Shown here one piece after another: positions 43,308 through 52,345 of a stretch of DNA of 64,000 bases. A program made the position numbers and the translations under genes. Where the stretch lies: assembly GCF_004354085.1 (NCBI RefSeq), contig NZ_SMSE01000006.1, positions 1 to 64,000 on the forward strand, read 5' to 3'. The stretch is from Seongchinamella unica. GTDB lineage: Bacteria > Pseudomonadota > Gammaproteobacteria > Pseudomonadales > Halieaceae. Below the pieces are notes generated by a model. It searched no databases. It had not been told where the DNA came from and worked only from the letters and a program-made list of their open reading frames with translations. Each line of letters begins with the position of its first letter. Position 1 is the first letter of the stretch.

Positions 43308-45368
43308 ATGGCATACCGATTGGGTGTCGATGTCGGCGGAACCTTTACCGACTTTCTGCTGATGAATGAAAAGACCGGCGAGACGCACACCGCCAAGGTC
43401 CCTTCCACACCGGAAGATTCATCCATAGGTGTACTCAATGGCGTGGGGCGCATCTGCGAAGAATCAGGTATAGACCCCAACGAAATCAAGCTGGTGATGC
43501 ACGGGACTACCGTGGCGACCAATGCAGTGCTTACCGGCAAGGGTGCAACCGTGGGCCTGGTAACGACCTCAGGGTACGAGGACACCCTGCAGGTGGCCCG
43601 CTCCTATTGCCCGGGTGGCCTGGGTGGCTGGGTCAGCTATGTGAAAAATCCTTTGCTGGCACCGCTGGAGCTGACCATCGGCGCACGGGAGCGAATTGCG
43701 GCAGACGGCACCGTGGTGGAACCTCTGGATGAGGAGAAGCTGCGTCAAGACCTTGAAGCCCTGCACGCGAAGGGCGGCATACAGGCACTGACCATCTGTT
43801 TTATCAACGCCTACCTCAATGGCGAGCACGAACGCAGGGCGCGGCAGATCGCGGCCGAGATATTCGGTGACACGCCCGTTTCCATCTCCTGTGAGGTGGT
43901 GCCTGAAATGCAGGAATACGAGCGCACCGAGACCACGGTGGTGAACTCCTATGTGCGCCCGGAAGTAGCGCGCTATGTAAGAAACCTGCAAACCGCACTC
44001 GAGGATCGGCTGGGCGACGACACCCAGCTCTCCATACTTCGCTCTGACGGGGGCCTTGCCTCCGCCAGGGCCTCCGCTGAATCGCCGGTGAACCTGCTCA
44101 TGTCCGGTCCTGCCGGCGGTGTTGCCGGGGCGATTTACTTCTGCAGCCGGGCGGGCTTTTCCGACATACTCACCTTTGACATGGGCGGCACCTCCACCGA
44201 TGTGGCATTGATTCAGGACTCGCGAGCGAGCGTACGCCGCGAAACCATCGTCGGGGATGTCCGGGTGCGCGCGCCATCGGTGGATGTACGCACCGTAGGG
44301 GCCGGCGGCGGCTCCATCGCGTTTGTCCCCGAGCTGACCAGGGCACTGCGAGTGGGTCCGGAATCCGCCGGAGCGGTCCCCGGCCCGGCCTGTTACATGA
44401 AAGGTGGTGATCAGCCTACGGTATGTGATGCCAACGTGGTACTCGGCTATCTCCCGTCTGACGTGCAGCTCGGCGGCAAAATGGAAATCAACCGCGACGC
44501 TTCCGTCAAGGCCGTACAGCAGGTGGCCGATGCGATGGGTATTGAGCTGATGGAGGCGGCCGAGGGCATCATCAAGATCGTCAATGAATCAATGTTTGGT
44601 GCCCTGCGACTGGTGTCGGTGGAGCAGGGCTACGACCCGCGCGACTTCGCACTGGTGGGCTTCGGCGGTGCGGGCCCGCTGCACGCCAATGCCCTGGGTA
44701 TTCTCAGCAATGCCTGGCCGGTTATAGTGCCCCCCGGCCCGGGAGTTCTCTGTGCCTACGGTGACGCTACTACCCAGGTGCAGGACGAGGCGGCACGGAC
44801 CTATCTCACCATAGCGACCGATATATCCGATGAACAGCTGCACGCCGATCTGAAAGAGCTGCAATTGCGCGCGGGGGAATCCCTGCTCGCGGACGGTATC
44901 CCGCTGGAAGAGCACGAGGTGACCTATCAGGCAGACCTGCGTTATGCGGGCCAGGCATTCCAGATTACGGTGGATTTTACCGAGGCTGACCTGGCGGAGC
45001 GCGGTATCAAGCTGCTCACCGACCAGTTTGATGCTGAGCACGAACAACTGTTCACCTTCAAGCTCGGTGACGGTCACGAGATTCTGATGATTCGCGCGGT
45101 TGCCAAAGCCAGGGCCAGGACCATCGCCGAGCTTCGCGTGGGCAAGGCCGAGACAACACTGGAGGACTGCAAGATTCACGACAGCCGTTTCTACTACGAG
45201 GGCCAGTGGTATGACATTGCTATTTACGATCGCGGTCGGTTGCACGAGGGCCTGGTGGTCCCGGGACCGGCGATCATCGGCGAAATGGATTCCACCACGG
45301 TTGTATTGCCGGGCTACGATGCGCAGGTCGACGCGATCGGCAATCTGTTAATCAATCCGGTGGCCTAA
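43308..45368 (+). CDS. Hydantoinase/oxoprolinase family protein, subunit A (HyuA)
   Basis: A 686-residue ATP-binding subunit of the acetone/acetophenone carboxylase, N-methylhydantoinase and oxoprolinase superfamily. It opens YRLGVDVGGTFTDFLLM, the actin-like ATPase phosphate-1 loop. LVMHGTTVATNAVL, YERTETTVVNSYV, ILTFDMGGTSTDVALI (phosphate-2) and GFGGAGPLHANAL are all in order. The subunit activates the substrate by phosphorylation using ATP. Together with subunit B, 13 bases downstream, it forms the hydrolase or carboxylase. GAGGAG about ten bases upstream supports ATG 43308. Confidence 0.9.
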   Translation: MAYRLGVDVGGTFTDFLLMNEKTGETHTAKVPSTPEDSSIGVLNGVGRICEESGIDPNEIKLVMHGTTVATNAVLTGKGATVGLVTTSGYEDTLQVARSYCPGGLGGWVSYVKNPLLAPLELTIGARERIAADGTVVEPLDEEKLRQDLEALHAKGGIQALTICFINAYLNGEHERRARQIAAEIFGDTPVSISCEVVPEMQEYERTETTVVNSYVRPEVARYVRNLQTALEDRLGDDTQLSILRSDGGLASARASAESPVNLLMSGPAGGVAGAIYFCSRAGFSDILTFDMGGTSTDVALIQDSRASVRRETIVGDVRVRAPSVDVRTVGAGGGSIAFVPELTRALRVGPESAGAVPGPACYMKGGDQPTVCDANVVLGYLPSDVQLGGKMEINRDASVKAVQQVADAMGIELMEAAEGIIKIVNESMFGALRLVSVEQGYDPRDFALVGFGGAGPLHANALGILSNAWPVIVPPGPGVLCAYGDATTQVQDEAARTYLTIATDISDEQLHADLKELQLRAGESLLADGIPLEEHEVTYQADLRYAGQAFQITVDFTEADLAERGIKLLTDQFDAEHEQLFTFKLGDGHEILMIRAVAKARARTIAELRVGKAETTLEDCKIHDSRFYYEGQWYDIAIYDRGRLHEGLVVPGPAIIGEMDSTTVVLPGYDAQVDAIGNLLINPVA

Positions 45369-45381
45369 GGAGACCAGGACT

Positions 45382-47256
45382 ATGGCTGCAAAAATAATCC
45401 AGACCAACGACGCCCAGATTAATACGGTAGAGGTTGATGGCGTCACCGTGGACATCATCGAGAACGCATTGCGTAATGCCCGCGAGGAAATGGACGCGGT
45501 GTTGTTTCGCACCGCCATGTCCCCGGGCATCCGCGAACAGGGTGACTGTTTCCCGATGATCGCCAACCGCGAGGGCAAAATGGTTGTGGGCCAGTTCGGC
45601 TCATTTATCGGGCCTTTCCTCGAGGCCTACGATGCGGAGATCGAAGAGGGAGACATCATTCTCACCAACGATCCCTACCTGTGCAACGCGGCGGTATCGC
45701 ACCTGCCGGACTGGGTTGTGCTGGTGCCGGTATTCAAGGACGGCCGCCACATCGCCTGGTCGGCGATGTTTGGCCATATGTCGGATAACGGTGGCATGGT
45801 ACCTGGTTCAATTCCGATCCAGGCAACCACCATTTACCAGGAAGGCATTCGTATTCCGCCTACCAAGCTGTACAAGCGAGGCGTGCTGCAAACCGATCTG
45901 CTGGAGCTCATTCTGCACAATGTGCGAACCCCCCAGTGGAACCGCTTTGATCTCAATGCCCTGGTGGCAGCCTGCAACACGGCGGCAAAGCGCTGCGTCG
46001 AACTGGCTGAGCGATTTGGTGACGACGTGTTGATGTCGACCATGGATATCATGCTGGATCGCAACTATCGGGCCATGAAGCACATCATTGAGATGTTCAT
46101 CCCGGAAGAGCCCCGGGAGTTCGAGGACTATCTGTGCGATGACGGCATGGGTATGGGGCCCTACAAGATAAAATGCCGGATGTGGCGTGAAGGCTCGACC
46201 GCAATCTTCGATTTCGATGGCACGGATCCGCAGGCACAGAGTTCGGTGAACTTTTACCTGAACGAGGACATGTTCAAGATGTTCTTTGGTTCCTTCACCA
46301 TCAACGTTGTGGACCCGCAGATCGTTTTCAACGATGGGTTTTACGAACTGGTCGACGTGCGTATCCCCCAGGGAACCCTGCTCAAGCCAAATTTCCCCGC
46401 CGCCCTCTCTGGCCGCACGCACGCGCTTGGTCGGATTTTCGACCTGCTCGGCGCCCTGCTCGGCATGGGCGCGCCGGAGCAGATGCTCAACGCCGCCGGA
46501 TTTTCCGACTCACCTCACCTGTTCTATTCCGGTTATGACAACAACGGCGAGTGGTTCCAGCTATTCCAGATCGGGTTTGGCGGCATCCCCGGTCGCCCGG
46601 TAGGGGACGGCCCCGACGGGCATTCACTGTGGCCGGGCTTTACCAATGTTCCGAACGAGTTTATCGAATCCTACTTTCCACTGCGTATCGAGCGTTATGA
46701 GACGATTTGCGATTCGGGTGGCGCCGGGCTGCATCGCGGTGGTAACGGGCTGAGCGTCGCTTACCGCTTCCTGGCCGACGGCGAGATCGGCATTCACGAC
46801 GAGCGCTGGCTGACCTATCCCTGGGGTGTCCTGGGCGGCGAGACCGGCCTGCGCTCCACCAAGCGCCTGGTGCGGACTGACGGCAGCGAACAATGGCTGC
46901 CAGCCAAGATCGAAGGTGTAAAGGTACGTGCAGGTGACATCCTTTACTTCAACACCTGGGGAGGCGGCGGCTGGGGAGACCCTTACGAACGTGATCCGGA
47001 GCTGGTCCGCCAGGATGTCGAACGGCGCCTGGTCAGCCACGAAGGTGCCAGGCGCTACGGTGTGGTAATGGGCGATGACGGAACCATAGACGCCTCGGCT
47101 ACAGATGCCCTGCGGGCGGAGTTACGCGCCGAGCGCGGTGACATTGAACTGTTCAACCGTGGTGGTACGATCGAGGAATTGAAAGCGCGGTGCCTTGAGG
47201 AGACCCACTTGCCGCCACCTGAATCGCCGAGCTTTATCGGCAGCAGCCCGGCCTGA
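45382..47256 (+). CDS. Hydantoinase/oxoprolinase family protein, subunit B (HyuB)
   Basis: A 624-residue partner of the preceding gene. ENALRNAREEMDAVLFRTAM at the N-terminus, then ILTNDPYLCNAAVSHLPDWV and GHMSDNGGMVPGS, carry the family metal- and substrate-site residues. The C-terminal ICDSGGAGLHRGGNGLSVAY and FNTWGGGGWGDPYERDP are classic HyuB/acetone-carboxylase-alpha signatures. Length exceeds many HyuB proteins (about 520-590), with an extended C-terminus. It may be an ATP-dependent amidohydrolase acting on a cyclic imide, hydantoin or lactam, or a biotin-independent carboxylase of a ketone; sequence alone does not choose. Confidence 0.9.
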   Translation: MAAKIIQTNDAQINTVEVDGVTVDIIENALRNAREEMDAVLFRTAMSPGIREQGDCFPMIANREGKMVVGQFGSFIGPFLEAYDAEIEEGDIILTNDPYLCNAAVSHLPDWVVLVPVFKDGRHIAWSAMFGHMSDNGGMVPGSIPIQATTIYQEGIRIPPTKLYKRGVLQTDLLELILHNVRTPQWNRFDLNALVAACNTAAKRCVELAERFGDDVLMSTMDIMLDRNYRAMKHIIEMFIPEEPREFEDYLCDDGMGMGPYKIKCRMWREGSTAIFDFDGTDPQAQSSVNFYLNEDMFKMFFGSFTINVVDPQIVFNDGFYELVDVRIPQGTLLKPNFPAALSGRTHALGRIFDLLGALLGMGAPEQMLNAAGFSDSPHLFYSGYDNNGEWFQLFQIGFGGIPGRPVGDGPDGHSLWPGFTNVPNEFIESYFPLRIERYETICDSGGAGLHRGGNGLSVAYRFLADGEIGIHDERWLTYPWGVLGGETGLRSTKRLVRTDGSEQWLPAKIEGVKVRAGDILYFNTWGGGGWGDPYERDPELVRQDVERRLVSHEGARRYGVVMGDDGTIDASATDALRAELRAERGDIELFNRGGTIEELKARCLEETHLPPPESPSFIGSSPA

Positions 47257-47261
47257 ATCGA

Positions 47262-47870
47262 ATGCCTGATCTAGCCCGCCAATCACAGTCTCTCGGCCAG
47301 CGGCCGGCACTGGTGCTGGTGGACATGATCAATGGTTTCACAGATCCAGCCTGCCCCCTGGGCAGCGAATGCGATAGTGTGGTTGCGGTAAATCTGAGCC
47401 TGTTGCAGGCTTTTCGCCGCCACCGGCTGCCCATCTATTTCACTACGGTTGTCTACCACTCAGATAAGCAGGCCCAGGTGTTTCGCGCGCGGCTCCCGGC
47501 TCTCAATGTGTTGCAGCCGGGGTCTGCCTGGGTCCAGGTCGACCCAAGGCTACAGCCCCTGGGCACAGAGGCGGTGATTGAGAAACAGTATGCCAGCGCC
47601 TTTCACGGCACCGATCTGCTCCAGCGCCTTCGCCAGGACAGCGTGGATTCTCTTGTTGTCACCGGCATGACTACCAGTGGATGTGTGCGCGCGACGGCTG
47701 TGGATGGTTTACAGAACGATTTTCCAGTGACTGTGGTGGCTGACGCCGTTGGCGATCGCAACCCGGACGCACATCTGGCCAACCTGGACGACCTGGATGC
47801 CAAGTATGCCGATGTCACAGACAGCGCGGCAGTGCTGGCTCATCTCGACGCACTGGAGGATGGCCCATGA
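47262..47870 (+). CDS. Cysteine hydrolase, N-carbamoylsarcosine amidase-like
   Basis: A 202-residue isochorismatase-fold hydrolase with the catalytic triad visible: Asp21 in ALVLVDMINGF, Lys108 in VIEKQYASAF and Cys141 in MTTSGCVRATAVDG. EKxxxSAF and TTSGCVRATAVD are those of N-carbamoylsarcosine amidases and related ureido-acid hydrolases. These release CO2 and NH3 from an N-carbamoyl amino acid. It starts five bases after the HyuB stop and overlaps the next gene (ATGA). Following a HyuAB pair, this fits a hydantoin-to-carbamoyl-amino-acid-to-amino-acid sequence. Confidence 0.85.
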   Translation: MPDLARQSQSLGQRPALVLVDMINGFTDPACPLGSECDSVVAVNLSLLQAFRRHRLPIYFTTVVYHSDKQAQVFRARLPALNVLQPGSAWVQVDPRLQPLGTEAVIEKQYASAFHGTDLLQRLRQDSVDSLVVTGMTTSGCVRATAVDGLQNDFPVTVVADAVGDRNPDAHLANLDDLDAKYADVTDSAAVLAHLDALEDGP

Positions 47871-49486
47871 GTACCGTGGTTACCCAGAAGGTACGCATCC
47901 TGATTGTTGGCTACCGCAAGTTCAGCGAACTTATCAATGCAATCATGCCGGAGTTTGCGGACGAAGCGGAGGTGACCATTGTCGAGTCGGTCGCCAGCCA
48001 CAATACCGAGTACCATAGCCTTGTCGCCCGTCACAATCCGGACGTCGTGGCCAGTGCCGGGTCCAATGCGGCGTACCTGGCCAACACCCTTTCCGTGCCC
48101 GTCATTGGCCAGCCGGTTACCGATACCGATATCATTGAGGCACTGGCCAAGGCCTGTCGCATTGCGGGCCGCGTTCACCTCTTTACCTACCAGCCCGAAA
48201 ACATGCCGCCAGGGCGACTTTTCCTGAGTCTGCCAGAGCTATTGGATATCGACCTGGTGCATCACAGCTACAGCACATCGGGTGAGGCGAACGAGCGCCT
48301 GCAGCTCGCTATCGCAGAAGACGATCCCCAGGTCGTGGTCGGTCCCTCATACACCTGCCACATGGCGGAGCAAGAGGGCGTGGCGACGATTCTGCTATAC
48401 AGCAAGGAGTCTGCGCGGCAGATGCTGCGCGAAGCGATAGAGGCCGGTCGCAACCGGCTCAGTTTCTCGCCGGTTCAGAGTGCGTCCGCCGAGCACGAAC
48501 AGTTTGTTATCCGATCGCCGCTGATGCGGGAGGTTGCTAACCTGGCTCAGACCTACGCGCTAAGTTCCGGCGCGGTATTGGTGGAAGGTGAAAGCGGAAC
48601 AGGCAAGGAACATATAACCCGGGAAATTCACCGCCACAGCGAATACCGGGACGGACCACTGGTTGCGGTGAACTGCGGCAGCATTCCCAATGAATTGTTC
48701 GAAAGCGAGTTTTTTGGCTATGTAGACGGCGCCTTCACCGGCTCCCGCCGGGGTGGCCGGCGCGGACTCGTAGAGCAGGCCAACGGCGGTGTGCTGTATC
48801 TCGACGAAGTGGGAGAATTACCGCCGACGCAACAGGTGAAACTGCTGCGTGTACTTCAGGAGAAGCGCTTTCGCCCGGTCGGCGGTAACCGCGAGATTCC
48901 GGTTGACTTCAAACTGATCGCGGCAACCAATCGGGATCTGCGGGATGCGGTCAGCAGTGGACGTTTCCGCGACGACCTTTACTACCGACTTAATGTATTC
49001 TCACTCAAGCTGCCACCGCTGCGGGAGCGCCCCGAGGACATCGAGGCGATGACGCAACACTATCTTCAGCGCTATGCGCAGCAATACCGGCTTAACACCG
49101 ACCTGGATTTGCTCTATCAGGCTGTCGCCATCGACTTCCTCCGCTATCCGTGGCCGGGTAACGTGCGCGAACTGCAGAATTTCGTCGAACGTATCGTCGT
49201 CAGTCGCATTTCCTGTCCCGACGAAGAGCTGGGTGGGGAGCAAGTACAGCGAATTCTTCCCGAACTCCACCAACGTGTTACCGGGACGGACGCCAATGGT
49301 GGTTCATTACGCGACCAGGAAGAAGAGGCCATCCGCAGCGCCATGCAGAAATTCGCTGGCGACAAGGCAAAGGTGGCCCAGTATCTCGGCATCAGCACCA
49401 CGACTTTGTGGCGACGGCTGCGAGCGATGACCCAGACAGGTGAAGAGAAACCTACAAAGTTTTCAAGCAACACTCAATCCAGGTGA
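47867..49486 (+). CDS. PrpR-type sigma-54-dependent transcriptional activator
   Basis: A 539-residue regulator. Residues 1-190 are a PrpR_N-type ligand domain (VRILIVGYRKFSELINAIMP, VPVIGQPVTDTDIIEALAKA). Residues 210-440 form the AAA+ domain with Walker A GESGTGKE (241-248), the sigma-54 contact loop GAFTGS (288-293; PrpR-like Ser in place of Ala) and Walker B VLYLDEVGELP. A C-terminal Fis-type helix-turn-helix (KAKVAQYLGISTTTLWRRLR) follows. PrpR itself senses 2-methylcitrate, so a CoA-pathway intermediate may be the effector here. The candidate sigma-54 promoter at 41102 is its probable target. Start overlaps the upstream stop. Confidence 0.9.
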   Translation: MSTVVTQKVRILIVGYRKFSELINAIMPEFADEAEVTIVESVASHNTEYHSLVARHNPDVVASAGSNAAYLANTLSVPVIGQPVTDTDIIEALAKACRIAGRVHLFTYQPENMPPGRLFLSLPELLDIDLVHHSYSTSGEANERLQLAIAEDDPQVVVGPSYTCHMAEQEGVATILLYSKESARQMLREAIEAGRNRLSFSPVQSASAEHEQFVIRSPLMREVANLAQTYALSSGAVLVEGESGTGKEHITREIHRHSEYRDGPLVAVNCGSIPNELFESEFFGYVDGAFTGSRRGGRRGLVEQANGGVLYLDEVGELPPTQQVKLLRVLQEKRFRPVGGNREIPVDFKLIAATNRDLRDAVSSGRFRDDLYYRLNVFSLKLPPLRERPEDIEAMTQHYLQRYAQQYRLNTDLDLLYQAVAIDFLRYPWPGNVRELQNFVERIVVSRISCPDEELGGEQVQRILPELHQRVTGTDANGGSLRDQEEEAIRSAMQKFAGDKAKVAQYLGISTTTLWRRLRAMTQTGEEKPTKFSSNTQSR

Positions 49487-49506
49487 TTTAAGGCAGGAGG
49501 AATGCC

Positions 49507-52029
49507 ATGTACCTTAAGAAGAAGCCATTGGTAGTGGGACTGGCAGCGGCGGCTGCTGTAATGACAACAGCGCCGGTTGCGGTGGCGCAGTCCGAGAGCT
49601 TTGCGATAGAGGAAATTGTGGTAACCGCCCGCAAACGGACGGAGAACCTGCAAGAGGTTCCGATTGCCATCAGTGCCATTGACGAAACGACAATTTCTCG
49701 TGCCGGTATCGAACGAGCATCGGATTACATCGGTTTGATACCCAATGTAACCCTCGTCGATGCGGCCAACGTTGGTGACACGCAAGTCAGCATACGGGGT
49801 GTCGTATCCACCCGGGATGCAGAATCAACGTTTGCCTATGTCGTTGATGGCGTGTTGAGCACCAATCCCAACAGCTTTAACGAAGAACTGTTTGATGTGC
49901 AGCAGATTGAAGTTCTGAAAGGCCCCCAGGGCGCACTGTACGGTCGCAACGCGGTAGCAGGCGCTATCCTCGTTACCACCAAAGAGCCCACCAATGAAGT
50001 CGAAGCAAAAATTGGCGGAGGTATCGGCAATAACGATGCCTACAAAGTCAATGCAATGATTAGCGGACCGATTATTGAAGACACCCTGCTCGGGCGTTTC
50101 GCTATCAGTACCCGCGAGACTGACGGCTTTTACAAGAACATATTTACCGGTTCAGATAACTCCGTAGACTATCTGGAGGACACCAGCGCCCGGGGCCGCC
50201 TGATCTGGAATGTCAATGAAGACCTGTCCTTCGACTTTCGCGCCGGCTACTCCGAAGTGAAAGGTGGCGCAATCAACTTCAATGCTGCATTCGCCATTCC
50301 GCAATTCGAAGCCGCCTTCGGGTCACCCGAGTTCTATAAAGACGTGAATGACCTGGACTTCAAGTTCATTTTCAACACACCGGGCGAGAACGAGCAGGAA
50401 ACGCTGGATTTAGCCCTGAAAGCTGACTGGAACCTGGGCTTTGCAGATCTGGTGGCAAGCATTGCCTACAACGACCTGGAAGAGTATCTGCTGTCGGACG
50501 GTACCAGTGCCACATTCTACGGCTATGAGTTTACCCCGGCCTGCGAGAGTGACCGGGAAACGCTGAATAGTTTCACCAGGCCAGACCTGTTCGGACCGCC
50601 GGGGCAGCCTTTCCTGGTGTTTCCGCCGGGAGAGGGCCTGGGTGTCTACGGGCCATATACTGCGACGTCCTGCGACGGTTACCAGTACCAGGAGCGCAAC
50701 CAGGAAGACCTCAGCCTGGACGCACGCCTGGTTTCACCGGGCGACCAGGCTATTCGCTGGATCGGCGGCCTGTATTTCGCCGAGATCGAACGAGAAGTTG
50801 TGGTGGCCTACGGTGCCGACCAGGGCCAGGGTTTTGCACGTCGGCCCTACGTTTCGCCTACCGGGCCCAACCCGACAGACCTGTTGTTCTGGGACCAGTT
50901 TGATACCACGGTTTATGCCGCCTATGGCCAGATCGAATTTGATTTGAGTGAAACGGTCGAGGTTGCGTTCGCCGCGCGTTACGACCGGGAAGAACGAGAA
51001 GTGGATAACCAGGTGCCGAACGTAAACAATTCGGGGCTCAATTCAAACCTGCTGGATCCGGTAACGGGTCTGCCGGGCCCAATCAACCCCGCATTTGCTT
51101 CCAATCCGGGTGGGATCCCCAAACGTGACGACACCTACAGCCAGTTCCAGCCCAAGCTGACACTGAACTGGGCCGCCGGTGACAACATAAACCTCTACGC
51201 AAGCTATGGCATCGGCTTCCGCAGCGGTGGTTTTAACTCTGTGGGCACCGAGGATTTGCTGAACTTTTGGTTCAACGCCGGCTACGGAGGCCCTGGCGAG
51301 GCAGTTGATGCAAAGCTCAAGGTCACTGACGACTATGACAAAGAGGTGTCCGAAGCGTTTGAGATCGGCATGAAGTCAGAATTCATGGATCGTCGCTTGC
51401 GACTGAATGCGGCGGTTTTCCGGACCGACGTGGAGGACAATCAATTCTTCGAATTCTTCGCCGGGCCGTTTGGTTTATTGCGTTCAGTCACCACAATCGA
51501 TGAAATGTATATCCAGGGCTTCGAAGCAGATTTCACCTTTGCAGCGACGGAGGGCCTGACTCTTTACGGAGGCATTGGCCTGATGGACTCAGAAATCGAG
51601 AAGAACGATAACCGGCCACTGTCCGAGGGCAATGATGTGCCTCAGGCGCCTGATACTACGGGCAACCTCGGCCTTGAGTGGGTATTCCCGGTGAAGGGAG
51701 ATATCAACCTGGTAAGCCGTCTTGACTGGCAGTATGTCGGCGAGATGTGGTTCCACACCCTGCAGGGTGAGGAAACACCGACCATCTGGAACGTGTTCTT
51801 CGGGCCTGGCTTCAACCAGAATTTCTCCAAGGCCAGTCGTGACGCCTACGATACCCTCGACCTCAGAATCGGGTTGGAGGCGGAGCACTGGGCGGTTACC
51901 GCCTGGGGCCGCAACATTACTGATGAGGACTATTTACAGGAGGTCATTCCGGCTCCGGAATTCGGCGGCAGCTTCAACCACCCGTCAGCCCTGCGATCGT
52001 ACGGCGTGGATTTCTCGTACCGGTTCTGA
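49507..52029 (+). CDS. TonB-dependent receptor of the catabolic operon
   Basis: An 840-residue outer-membrane receptor with signal peptide (VVGLAAAAAVMTTAPVAVAQ) and TonB box/plug start (IEEIVVTARKRTENLQEVPI). Plug motifs are SIRGVVSTRDAESTFAYVVD and VLKGPQGALYGRNAVAGAIL. A long barrel ends SYGVDFSYRF with a terminal Phe. It is the large subtype common in Sphingomonadales and marine gammaproteobacteria for aromatic, terpenoid and other organic substrates. AGGAGG eight bases upstream and a 20-base gap to the activator gene place it in the same operon. It probably imports the substrate of the CoA-transferase/HyuAB pathway. Confidence 0.9.
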   Translation: MYLKKKPLVVGLAAAAAVMTTAPVAVAQSESFAIEEIVVTARKRTENLQEVPIAISAIDETTISRAGIERASDYIGLIPNVTLVDAANVGDTQVSIRGVVSTRDAESTFAYVVDGVLSTNPNSFNEELFDVQQIEVLKGPQGALYGRNAVAGAILVTTKEPTNEVEAKIGGGIGNNDAYKVNAMISGPIIEDTLLGRFAISTRETDGFYKNIFTGSDNSVDYLEDTSARGRLIWNVNEDLSFDFRAGYSEVKGGAINFNAAFAIPQFEAAFGSPEFYKDVNDLDFKFIFNTPGENEQETLDLALKADWNLGFADLVASIAYNDLEEYLLSDGTSATFYGYEFTPACESDRETLNSFTRPDLFGPPGQPFLVFPPGEGLGVYGPYTATSCDGYQYQERNQEDLSLDARLVSPGDQAIRWIGGLYFAEIEREVVVAYGADQGQGFARRPYVSPTGPNPTDLLFWDQFDTTVYAAYGQIEFDLSETVEVAFAARYDREEREVDNQVPNVNNSGLNSNLLDPVTGLPGPINPAFASNPGGIPKRDDTYSQFQPKLTLNWAAGDNINLYASYGIGFRSGGFNSVGTEDLLNFWFNAGYGGPGEAVDAKLKVTDDYDKEVSEAFEIGMKSEFMDRRLRLNAAVFRTDVEDNQFFEFFAGPFGLLRSVTTIDEMYIQGFEADFTFAATEGLTLYGGIGLMDSEIEKNDNRPLSEGNDVPQAPDTTGNLGLEWVFPVKGDINLVSRLDWQYVGEMWFHTLQGEETPTIWNVFFGPGFNQNFSKASRDAYDTLDLRIGLEAEHWAVTAWGRNITDEDYLQEVIPAPEFGGSFNHPSALRSYGVDFSYRF

Positions 52030-52048
52030 TTGGCCCGCTTGATAAAAC

Positions 52049-52075
52049 TGCGCGGCTAACACCGCGCATTTTTTT
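52049..52075 (+). terminator. Strong rho-independent terminator ending the catabolic operon
   Basis: TGCGCGG / CCGCGCA, a perfect seven-base stem with a six-base loop, followed by seven T residues, 20 bases after the TonB receptor stop codon. Confidence 0.92.
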
Positions 52076-52153
52076 GCCTGCCTGTTCCAACGAATACCGG
52101 TCATGCGCGCGGTGGATTTCCCACGGTGTCGTAGACGGTTTGGTTAGGATGAA

Positions 52154-52288
52154 TTCCTCATATTGCAGTGAGCTCAAGTTCCCGACTGAGCCGTGGGATC
52201 TCAAGCAACTGGAGAATCGTTCAATGTAATCGAACACGTCCTGCCGTCTGCGGTCGTGCTGCCGATGGATCCGCTCCCGCTGCCCTTT
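52154..52288 (-). pseudogene. IS3-family transposase C-terminal relic
   Basis: Minus-strand translation gives KGQRERIHRQHDRRRQDVFD, YIERFSSCLRSHG and GNLSSLQYEE. It follows the IS3 OrfB C-terminus (R-x-A-x-x-D-V-F-D-Y-I-E-x-F-Y-N ... L-G-x-L-S-P-x-x-F/Y-E-E), with FYN replaced and the RRH motif lost. No other part of the element is recognisable in 52076-52345. Confidence 0.65.
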
Positions 52289-52345
52289 CGATCCCGGAGG
52301 CGCTAGACTATAAACTGGCCAGTCAACGCCGGTAGGCAGCATTCC

